From: JBCCGE01 sp039029455
GTDB taxonomy: Bacteria; Pseudomonadota; Gammaproteobacteria; Arenicellales; Poriferihabitantaceae
DNA length: 17,433 bases
Reading direction: 5' to 3'
Assembly (NCBI GenBank): GCA_039029455.1
Contig: JBCCGE010000064.1
Coordinates: forward strand, 1 to 17,433
Position numbers and translations under genes: made by a program. Within the stretch, counting starts at the first letter, position 1. Each line of letters opens with the position of its first letter. Under the pieces are notes generated by a model, which saw nothing but the letters and a program-made list of their open reading frames with translations, was not told where the DNA came from and did not search any database. Of this stretch, positions 6,840-13,513 are shown one piece after another.

Positions 6840-7349
6840 CTACCGATCCTTGGTGCCGGTAAACAGCGAGAGCTGCACTTTACTGGGTTGACTCGACAGC
6901 GAATCTTTCAGTTTCTGAACTTCATCACTAAACGCCTCCAGATCCTGAAAGCGACGATACACCGAGGCGAAGCGCACATAGGCAACTTCATCCAGCCCTC
7001 GGAGCTCATTCATAACCGCTTCTCCAATTCGCGCGACCGGTATTTCACGCTCTCCTTTGTGGGTAAACTGGCGCATGATTCGATTCACCGAACCCTCTAT
7101 GGTCTCAACATCAATCGGTCGTTTTTCCATCGCGCGCATAATTCCGCGCCGCAGCTTGACCTCATCGAACTTTTCTCTGCGCCCGTCAGTTTTTATTACC
7201 AGAGGCATTTGAAAAACGACATTTTCAAACGTGGTAAATCTCTCGGTACACGACTGACACTCCCGACGTCGACGCACACTTTCTCCGCCGTCACCGAGAC
7301 GGGAATCAATCACTCTTGTGTCTTCGCTTGCACAGTATGGACAGCGCAT
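6840..7349 (-). CDS. nrdR: Transcriptional repressor NrdR
   Basis: NrdR is the zinc-ribbon/ATP-cone repressor of ribonucleotide reductase genes and senses ATP and dATP levels. The zinc ribbon is complete: C3-x2-C6 and C31-x2-C34, with the basic SVRRRREC stretch (24-31) used for DNA contact. The ATP-cone domain spans about 49-139 (VIKTDGRREKFDEVKL at the start, VAYVRFASVYRRF near the end). At 169 residues it is slightly longer than usual because of a C-terminal tail. The ATG is preceded by GGGAGGG with 6 bases spacing, a strong ribosome binding site. It lies 38 nt after secF and overlaps the translation region of ribD, so it may be carried on the sec transcript. Confidence 0.96.
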   Translation of the reverse strand: MRCPYCASEDTRVIDSRLGDGGESVRRRRECQSCTERFTTFENVVFQMPLVIKTDGRREKFDEVKLRRGIMRAMEKRPIDVETIEGSVNRIMRQFTHKGEREIPVARIGEAVMNELRGLDEVAYVRFASVYRRFQDLEAFSDEVQKLKDSLSSQPSKVQLSLFTGTKDR

Positions 7350-7359
7350 ACTTTGCCCT

Positions 7360-7398
7360 CCCTATGGATCGGCCCTGTGGATCGGCCCTATGGATCGA
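7360..7398. repeat. Three tandem 13-bp repeats at the secF-nrdR junction
   Basis: CCCTATGGATCGG (7360-7372), CCCTGTGGATCGG (7373-7385) and CCCTATGGATCGA (7386-7398) follow one another without gaps. The copies differ by one base in the second copy and by the last base in the third. The array covers most of the secF-nrdR spacer. Its third copy includes the secF stop codon, and its first copy supplies part of the nrdR ribosome binding region on the minus strand. Slippage-type expansion is the simplest origin. Confidence 0.75.
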
Positions 7399-8395
7399 CG
7401 TTAACCTCCGCGCCCTCTTTGGCAACAGGGAGCATGTCTTCTCTGGTAACACCCAGCCAATATACCGCCGGGCTGGCAACAAATATTGACGAGTAGGTCC
7501 CAATCAGGACCCCGATAATCAGCGCGATGGAGAAGCCGCGAATGACCTCACCACCGAAAATAAACAGACTCAGAACCACCAAAAGGGTCGTAATTGAGGT
7601 CAGAAACGTTCGCGGAAGAGTCTGATTGACCGAAACGTTCATCACGCCTGCCGAGTCGGACTTCCGCATCTTCCGAAAGTTTTCGCGAATACGATCAAAG
7701 ACCACGATGGTATCGTTAAGAGAGTATCCGATTACCGCAAGAATTGCTGCGAGCACTGCCAGCGAAAATTCCCATTGAAACAATGCAAACGCGCCAAAGG
7801 TGATAATCACATCGTGTGCCAGCGCTACTATCGAACCCACCGCGAACTGCCAGCGAAACCGAAATGTTACGTAGATCAGAATCCCGGCAAGTGCATACAG
7901 CATTGCCAAACCACCCTGATTAGTAAGTTCGTCCCCCACTTGCGGTCCGACAAACTCAACCCTCCTCATCTGCACCTGGCACGGCCCTGCGCCACAGACT
8001 TGCTCCCCAGCATCGATCGCAGCGTCCTGGCTGATTGATTCACCAAATGGTGCGCGCAATGCAAGCATGATCTGGCTGCTGATTTCTGCAGCTTTGACAC
8101 CTTCGCCTCCAACGCCTGCGGGCAGCCGGACCATTACGTCACGTGAGGTGCCGAAATGTTGAACCACAGCATCGTCAAAACCACTCTCAGTCAAAGCATC
8201 CCGAACGGCCTCGATTTCAACTGCCTGTTCATAACCGACCTCAACCAGTGTACCGCCGGAAAAATCAATACCCAGATTCAATCCTCGGCCAAACAATGCG
8301 ACGCAACTGACAACCACCAATACAATAGACAATATCGCAGCTGGAACTCTTTTGCCAATAAAGTCGAACTTGGTGTTTCCACTAATAATTTGCAT
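7388..8395 (-). CDS. secF: Protein translocase subunit SecF
   Basis: SecF is the inner-membrane partner of SecD and couples the proton gradient to late steps of Sec-dependent export. The 335-residue protein has a first membrane segment at about 17-35, then the conserved LGIDFSGGTLVEV (41-53), a periplasmic P4 loop, and five further hydrophobic segments. The core motif GYSLNDTIVVFDRIREN is at about 223-239, followed by RTFLTSITTLLVVLSLF. The P4 loop carries a CGAGPC pair (C134, C139), which is an unusual detail. The ATG follows AGGGG close upstream, and this element overlaps the secD stop codon, so the two genes are likely coupled. Eight nucleotides separate secD and secF. Confidence 0.97.
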   Translation of the reverse strand: MQIISGNTKFDFIGKRVPAAILSIVLVVVSCVALFGRGLNLGIDFSGGTLVEVGYEQAVEIEAVRDALTESGFDDAVVQHFGTSRDVMVRLPAGVGGEGVKAAEISSQIMLALRAPFGESISQDAAIDAGEQVCGAGPCQVQMRRVEFVGPQVGDELTNQGGLAMLYALAGILIYVTFRFRWQFAVGSIVALAHDVIITFGAFALFQWEFSLAVLAAILAVIGYSLNDTIVVFDRIRENFRKMRKSDSAGVMNVSVNQTLPRTFLTSITTLLVVLSLFIFGGEVIRGFSIALIIGVLIGTYSSIFVASPAVYWLGVTREDMLPVAKEGAEVNVDP

Positions 8396-8403
8396 ATCGC
8401 CCC

Positions 8404-10287
8404 CTAGATCGCCAGCTGCTTAACTGCACGGCGGCCGTAATACCAGTTCACCAGGATTCGGGTAACAATAATCGCGGTAAACATCGACGTTAAAATCCCG
8501 ATACTGAGCGTAACAGCAAAGCCTTTTATTGGGCCTGTACCAAAATTGAACAACACAACGGCCGCAATCAGGGTTGTCACGTTGGCATCAACAATCGTCG
8601 ACAAGGCCTTGTCATACCCCAGATGGATTGACGCTTGAGGAGAATTTCCATTGCGAAGTTCTTCTCGAATTCGCTCAAATATTAGAACGTTAGCATCGAC
8701 CGCCATACCAACAGTCAATACGATTCCGGCGACTCCAGGCAGCGTAAGCGTGGCCTGAAAAAATGACAGCACGGCCACGATCAGCACCAGGTTCAAAGCC
8801 AATGCGACGTTTGCTGCAAAACCGAAGACTTTGTAGTAGATGAGCATAAAAATCAGAACCAGAACAAAGCCCATCACCACCGACATGAAACCCTGATTGA
8901 TATTGGCCGCGCCCAGGCTTGGGCCGATGGTGCGTTCTTCGATGATTTCAACCGGGGCCGCAAGCGCACCGGACCTCAACATGAGTGCCAGATCCCGTGC
9001 TTCTTCCACGGATCCAATACCCTCAATCTGATATCGTTTGCCGAGCTGATCCCGAATCACCGGGGCCGTGAGAACCTCCTCGATCTTGACCGTCTCTCGT
9101 TCCGGCCTTCCGTTTTCATCAAGAATAACGTTGCCCTGAGAATCTTTTTTGGTTTCGGAGACAGTTTCGAGATACACAACCGCCATACGATTGTTTATGT
9201 TTTCTCCGGTGACCTTGCGATTGATGCGTTCACCCGTAGAGTCGAGGGTGATACTGACAATCGGTGAACCGGTCTGGGTATCGAGACTGGCCGCAGCATC
9301 GACAATATTGTCCCCGGAATACAACACACGCTTTTTTAAGAGAATGCGATTGCCGTCACGAAACCGGTATAACTGAGACCCTGGTGGGGCCTGGCCACTG
9401 GTCTCTGCAGCCAGAGTGCGCTCTTCATCCACGAGATGCATTTCGAGTGTCGCCGCTCGTCCGAGGATGACTTTCGCTCTCGCGGTATCCTGGACCCCCG
9501 GCAGCTGAATAACAATGCGTTCATCCCCCTGCTGCTGCACAACCGGCTCAGCCACACCCAGTTGATCAATCCGGTTTCTGAGTGCGGTCATGTTCTGATC
9601 CAGCGCGAACTCCTTGATCTCGTCGATTTCACTTTGCGCCATGGCTGCGAGGAAGGTTCCAGGGCGATTACTGTCTTCTCGAACCTGAAGTTCCGGCATT
9701 TCGCGATTGAGTTGTCGAATCGACTCGCCAACATCATCAGTGTTGCGCAGCACAACCTCGATTTGACCATCGGGCAGTTGTCGCACACTTCGGTATCGAA
9801 GTTTTTCCTCACGCAGAGCTGACTTAATATCGCCCTCATAGCGTTCCCGTGCGCGCTCGATTGCGCTGTCCATATCGACTTCGAGCAGAAAATGCACGCC
9901 GCCTCTGAGGTCGAGACCAAGATACATCGGATTCGCGCCACTGCGGGTCAGCCAGTCCGGGGCCGCTGACAGAAGAGTCATTGCAGAGGTGTAGCGGTTG
10001 TCCAGATCAGCATCAATTAAATCGCGTGCTTTGAGCTGGCTCTCCGTATCCAGAAAACGGATTTTTACGCCGTCAGGATCCTGCGCAATGGACTTGATCT
10101 GCACCGATTCGTTGTCGAGAACAGATTCCACCCGCTCAAGTACCGACAGGTCAACACTTCCCCCGCGAGCACCACGAATCTGGATCCCCGGATCATTGCC
10201 GAACAAATTGGGTAGTGCATAGAAAAAGCCGACCATCAGCACGATCGCTGCGGCGACATATTTCCACCAAACGGTTTGATTTAACAT
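8404..10287 (-). CDS. secD: Protein translocase subunit SecD
   Basis: SecD, with SecF and YajC, assists the SecYEG channel in protein release on the periplasmic side using proton motive force. The 627-residue protein has an N-terminal membrane segment (about 8-26), LGLDLRGGVHFLLEVD (123-138), a large periplasmic P1 region to about 450 containing ALRNRIDQLGVAEP (235-248), and five C-terminal membrane segments. The proton-pathway motif VGMAVDANVLIFERIREEL (526-544) includes the conserved aspartate D531. Length is close to that of E. coli SecD. The ATG at 10287 has no strong ribosome binding site. It lies 100 nt downstream of yajC, and no terminator is evident in that gap. Confidence 0.97.
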   Translation of the reverse strand: MLNQTVWWKYVAAAIVLMVGFFYALPNLFGNDPGIQIRGARGGSVDLSVLERVESVLDNESVQIKSIAQDPDGVKIRFLDTESQLKARDLIDADLDNRYTSAMTLLSAAPDWLTRSGANPMYLGLDLRGGVHFLLEVDMDSAIERARERYEGDIKSALREEKLRYRSVRQLPDGQIEVVLRNTDDVGESIRQLNREMPELQVREDSNRPGTFLAAMAQSEIDEIKEFALDQNMTALRNRIDQLGVAEPVVQQQGDERIVIQLPGVQDTARAKVILGRAATLEMHLVDEERTLAAETSGQAPPGSQLYRFRDGNRILLKKRVLYSGDNIVDAAASLDTQTGSPIVSITLDSTGERINRKVTGENINNRMAVVYLETVSETKKDSQGNVILDENGRPERETVKIEEVLTAPVIRDQLGKRYQIEGIGSVEEARDLALMLRSGALAAPVEIIEERTIGPSLGAANINQGFMSVVMGFVLVLIFMLIYYKVFGFAANVALALNLVLIVAVLSFFQATLTLPGVAGIVLTVGMAVDANVLIFERIREELRNGNSPQASIHLGYDKALSTIVDANVTTLIAAVVLFNFGTGPIKGFAVTLSIGILTSMFTAIIVTRILVNWYYGRRAVKQLAI

Positions 10288-10387
10288 AGACTGAGAAAAT
10301 TGGAGAGACTCACACGAATCGCCTGATTCCGCCGGGCAACCATCGAACGTAAAAATCGCATGGTCGGTATGATGTCGTAATGATCCG

Positions 10388-10717
10388 TCAGTTCGCTGAT
10401 TTAACAGTACCCTTGGGCATCATTTGCGAGATCGCCATACGCTGAACTTTAACTTCAACGCCATTTGCGATTTCAACGGTTACAAAATTATCGTCCGATG
10501 CCGTGATCTTGCCCAGAACACCCCCGTTTGTAACGACTTCGTCGCCTTTACCAAGCTCTGCAACCATTAGTTTGTGCTCTTTGGCGCGTTTTTGCTGCGG
10601 CCGGATGAGCAAAAAGTAAAAGATCACGAAAATGACGATCATTGGCAACAGCGTAATCAATCCGCCACCCTCTGCGCCGGAACTCTGGGCCCACGCATCC
10701 GATATGAGAAAATTCAT
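10388..10717 (-). CDS. yajC: Sec translocase accessory protein YajC
   Basis: YajC is a small single-pass inner-membrane protein of the SecDF-YajC complex. From the ATG at 10717 it has 109 residues, beginning MNFLISDAWAQ, a typical start for this family. A membrane helix follows (about 20-38, ITLLPMIVIFVIFYFLLI), then the diagnostic RPQQKRAKEHK and the soluble domain with KGDEVVTNGGVLGKI. A GTG at 10729 would add four residues and cannot be excluded. The usual upstream partners tgt and queA are not present; a haloacid dehalogenase gene lies upstream instead. An extended -10 promoter candidate and a hairpin lie just ahead of the gene. Confidence 0.94.
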   Translation of the reverse strand: MNFLISDAWAQSSGAEGGGLITLLPMIVIFVIFYFLLIRPQQKRAKEHKLMVAELGKGDEVVTNGGVLGKITASDDNFVTVEIANGVEVKVQRMAISQMMPKGTVKSAN

Positions 10718-10751
10718 GACTAAATCCACGAAAAATGTTGTTTCTTAAAGG

Positions 10752-10772
10752 TTTTGCGGATTGACCGCAAAA
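10752..10772. repeat. Perfect hairpin TTTTGCGG / CCGCAAAA in the yajC leader
   Basis: TTTTGCGG at 10752-10759 and CCGCAAAA at 10765-10772 form an 8-bp perfect inverted repeat around ATTGA. A third TTTTGCGG stands at 10840-10847. The hairpin lies between the putative yajC -10 element and its start codon, so it would be in the 5' leader of the transcript. It could be an operator, an attenuator-like stem, or a weak terminator for the upstream dehalogenase operon. The flanking U-tract is too short to favour the last. Confidence 0.45.
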
Positions 10773-10782
10773 TTTGGCGCCG

Positions 10783-10791
10783 ATTATGCCA
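10783..10791 (-). promoter_or_regulatory. Candidate extended -10 promoter for yajC-secDF
   Basis: Read on the minus strand this is TGGCATAAT, an extended -10 (TGn plus CATAAT, 5 of 6 matches to TATAAT). Transcription would begin near 10776, about 60 nt before the yajC start. No good -35 is present at the normal distance, as expected for extended -10 promoters. The 158-nt gap here is the largest between minus-strand genes from 2323 to 15958, which supports a promoter in it. Confidence 0.4.
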
Positions 10792-10872
10792 TATCCACAC
10801 GTACAAAGCGGCGATTTATGGTGCTCTGCAATACGACCTTTTTGCGGTGCCTAAAGGGCAAATTGGGGTGCT

Positions 10873-10892
10873 TTTGCTCAGATTTGCTCAGA
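10873..10892. repeat. Tandem 10-bp duplication at the dehalogenase stop codon
   Basis: TTTGCTCAGA occurs twice head to tail (10873-10882 and 10883-10892), and the second copy contains the TGA stop of the dehalogenase gene. It looks like a small slippage duplication with no clear function. Confidence 0.5.
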
Positions 10893-11568
10893 AGCCGAAA
10901 ACGAATTCTGCCAACTGTGAAAAGTTGTGCACAATGGCGTCTGGCTGGTGGGGCATCGAATCAAAAGTCACCCCTGGATTTCGTTGCACCCAGATCGCAT
11001 GCATACCCGTTGCCCGGGCACCACACACATCAAAACTATTGCTCGAAACAAGCCAGCACGAAGACAACGGACGACCTGCGCGCTCACTAAACCTCCGATA
11101 GGTCAGAGGGCTGGGTTTGAATGTACTGACTTCATCCACACTCACGATACCGTCGAAGTATTCGCTAATACCAGCATGATCGAGCAAATCTGACAGGTCG
11201 GACGGTACACCGTTCGAAAATGCGAACATATCGGTTTCTCTGTCCTTCATCGCTTGCAACGCCGGCACAACATCATCGAAGACCGGCAGCGTCAGATAAT
11301 TCTGCATAAGCGATTGCCGGTCGACCTCGGCGATTTCCGCATTAAGGTGTCTACAGCAATACTCAAGAGCCTGAGACGTACACACACGAAAATTATGATA
11401 CTCATCCATAAGACCGTATCGCCAGGTGTATTCAAGTTGCTTCATGCGCCACAAGTCTGAGAATACCCTGGCTTTGTCACCAATCAGAGTCTCAAGCCTT
11501 GCAGTGACACCTGCGGTGTCGATTAAAGTCCCATAGACATCGAAGGCGAGAGCAATCTGTGTCGCCAT
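10888..11568 (-). CDS. (S)-2-haloacid dehalogenase, type II (HAD superfamily)
   Basis: The 226-residue protein would hydrolyse L-2-haloalkanoic acids to D-2-hydroxyalkanoic acids in the cytoplasm through an aspartyl-ester intermediate. Every catalytic residue known from the Pseudomonas L-DEX enzyme falls at the same number: nucleophile D10 and T14 in FDVYGT, R41, S118-N119 in SNG, K151, Y157, S175, N177 and D180 in SSNSFD. The segment LWRMKQLEYTWR (39-50) is also a family hallmark. The ATG at 11568 has GAAGGGTG 8 bases upstream and gives this numbering; a TTG 18 bases earlier is rejected because that ribosome binding site would fall inside it. One difference from L-DEX is F179 where a tryptophan is usual. 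It lies 45 nt after the acyl-CoA ligase gene on the same strand, the third gene of a likely fadE-ligase-dehalogenase operon. The natural substrate is unknown, and some relatives act on other small acids. Confidence 0.92.
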   Translation of the reverse strand: MATQIALAFDVYGTLIDTAGVTARLETLIGDKARVFSDLWRMKQLEYTWRYGLMDEYHNFRVCTSQALEYCCRHLNAEIAEVDRQSLMQNYLTLPVFDDVVPALQAMKDRETDMFAFSNGVPSDLSDLLDHAGISEYFDGIVSVDEVSTFKPSPLTYRRFSERAGRPLSSCWLVSSNSFDVCGARATGMHAIWVQRNPGVTFDSMPHQPDAIVHNFSQLAEFVFGF

Positions 11569-11613
11569 TGTATCAACACCCTTCAAATTTGAATGTATGA
11601 CTTTCCATCACCA

Positions 11614-13485
11614 TCAGTGCCCGGCATACATCGACGCAATTTCTGATTTGAACCGCTCTCTGAGCACCGGGCGCTTGACCTTCAGAGTGGGGGTCAGCGA
11701 ACCGTCATCCACTGTCCAGACCTCTTTTGTCAGCACGACCTTTCTTATCACGGCATAACCCGGAAAGTCTTCGAGTTGAGACGAAATCTTCTTGATTACC
11801 GCCTCCTTAACACTCTCATCGTCCAAAGCGCTTGCGCTGTCCGCTGCCACACCGAGTGTATTCGCAAATTGCGGCCACGCATCGGGGTTTAAGACAACCA
11901 AAGCGGTCAGGAAGGAACGGCCCTCTCCCATCACCATCGACTGCTCAAACAACGGATTGTCGCAAATCGCGGCCTCCATATCAGACGGTGGAACCTTTTC
12001 TCCATTTGCCATAACGATGATTTCCTTGATGCGTCCGGTGATCGAAATAAATCCCTGTTCATCAATTGCCGCTATGTCCCCGGTTTTTAACCAGCCGTCA
12101 CTCGTCATGGTATCGCGCGTGGCGTCTTCATTGTTCCAGTATCCCAGCATCACACTGGGCCCATTCGCCTGCAGCTCGCCGGAATCATCTACGCGAAGTT
12201 CTGCGCTTCGAAGTGGAAGGCCGATCGTCGACGGCTTGTTGTGATCGAGCGTATTCACAGTCAACACAGGGCTGGCTTCCGTAAGCCCGTATCCCTGCAA
12301 AATCTCTATTCCCAAACCAATAAACAGGCGAGCAATGTTAGGGGCCAGTGGTGCGCCGCCACTGACCACAAAACGCAGATTACCGCCAAACCGCGCGGCA
12401 ACCTTTTTGGCAACCAGAACTTTGAGTACTGGCCATAACAGCTGTGCAGGTGACCAGATTGCACGACCCTGTCGGATTTCGAACCGTTGCCAACCAATTT
12501 CAACGGCCTTGTTGAAAAGAAAGGCCTTCACGGCGCTGCCTTCGTCAACCTGCGTTTTGATCTTGGCGTAGGCGCGTTCAAAAATTCTGGGCACCGTTAT
12601 CATGGCAGTGGGTTTAACGGCCGCAAGATCATCAAGGAGTTCCGGAATTGAGCGGTTAAACGCAACGGAGGACCCGGCCATCATGGTGTAGTAATAACCA
12701 ACTGTGCGCTCAAACATGTGGGAGAGCGGCAGAAAAGACAGAAAACGATCTGCCGGTCCCGTCACCACACTCTGTAACCCACCGTAAGCGGTGGCAAGCA
12801 TATTGTGATGAGAGAGCATCACTCCCTTGGGTTTACCCGTAGTACCCGAAGTAAATACGATCGTTGCTAGTGAGTGAGCATCAATTGCGTCCAACTGATC
12901 GTTGAACTCAAATGTGCCGCCACTTTCGCCAGCGTCCAGCCAACTGTCAAACCCAACCAGACGTGGATCACTGGCACTGCGAACATCTTCTGTTTCGTCC
13001 ATCACCACCACGCGCTGCAGCGAAGCAAGATCGGCCGTTTCGTCAGCCATCTCGGTCCATTGCTCAAGGGACTGCACAAACAAAAGACGCGCTTCGGTCT
13101 GATGAATAATATAGGCAACGTTGTCCGGGCGGTCTTCTGTGTACGCGGGTACAACCACAAGACCTGCAGACAGCAAAGCCAGATCGCAGGAAACCCAGTT
13201 GACGCCATTGTTCAGACGAATCACGGCCCGCTCTCCGCGCGCCACACTCTCAGACCGGATCGCACTGTACAATCGGTTTACCCTGCCCGACATTTCGCGC
13301 CAGCTGATCTCTTGCCAGACCTGCGCCGAAGGTTCAAATTCTACGTAGGCCGGATGGTCAGCGCTGCGCTTCAGGCGTTCACTGAAGAGTCCGGGAATAG
13401 AACCTGATTGTTCAACGGAAATTGGGTCCGCTGTGTCGGGGTTCGCCAGAATCGCATCTGCAGGATATACATCAGCTGTTTTCAT
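11614..13485 (-). CDS. Long-chain fatty-acid-CoA ligase (AMP-forming)
   Basis: The 623-residue enzyme activates fatty acids with ATP and CoA through an acyl-adenylate. Motifs in order: P-loop FTSGTTGKPKGVMLSH (211-226), GYGLTEASP (398-406), TGD (468-470), the hinge-region GRIKEIIVMANGEKVPPSD (484-502) and the catalytic lysine of the last subdomain, K602 in LTPTLKVKR. The ANGEKVPPSDME form, rather than SGFNVYPNEIE, places it in the long-chain synthetase group related to eukaryotic ACSL and mycobacterial FadD15 rather than with E. coli FadD. It has no signal peptide and is probably a cytoplasmic or peripheral membrane enzyme. It starts 28 nt after fadE and is followed 45 nt later by the dehalogenase, consistent with one transcript. 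Chain-length preference cannot be read from the sequence. Confidence 0.94.
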   Translation of the reverse strand: MKTADVYPADAILANPDTADPISVEQSGSIPGLFSERLKRSADHPAYVEFEPSAQVWQEISWREMSGRVNRLYSAIRSESVARGERAVIRLNNGVNWVSCDLALLSAGLVVVPAYTEDRPDNVAYIIHQTEARLLFVQSLEQWTEMADETADLASLQRVVVMDETEDVRSASDPRLVGFDSWLDAGESGGTFEFNDQLDAIDAHSLATIVFTSGTTGKPKGVMLSHHNMLATAYGGLQSVVTGPADRFLSFLPLSHMFERTVGYYYTMMAGSSVAFNRSIPELLDDLAAVKPTAMITVPRIFERAYAKIKTQVDEGSAVKAFLFNKAVEIGWQRFEIRQGRAIWSPAQLLWPVLKVLVAKKVAARFGGNLRFVVSGGAPLAPNIARLFIGLGIEILQGYGLTEASPVLTVNTLDHNKPSTIGLPLRSAELRVDDSGELQANGPSVMLGYWNNEDATRDTMTSDGWLKTGDIAAIDEQGFISITGRIKEIIVMANGEKVPPSDMEAAICDNPLFEQSMVMGEGRSFLTALVVLNPDAWPQFANTLGVAADSASALDDESVKEAVIKKISSQLEDFPGYAVIRKVVLTKEVWTVDDGSLTPTLKVKRPVLRERFKSEIASMYAGH

Positions 13486-13513
13486 ACCGATTTCCGATCA
13501 ATAGTGATGATGC

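Noticed and set aside
6888..7496. Plus-strand open frame of 202 codons
   Set aside because: It is antisense to nrdR and the end of secF and shows no domain-like pattern.
12874..13407. Plus-strand open frame of 177 codons
   Set aside because: It is antisense to the N-terminal part of the acyl-CoA ligase; the composition is that of a shadow frame.
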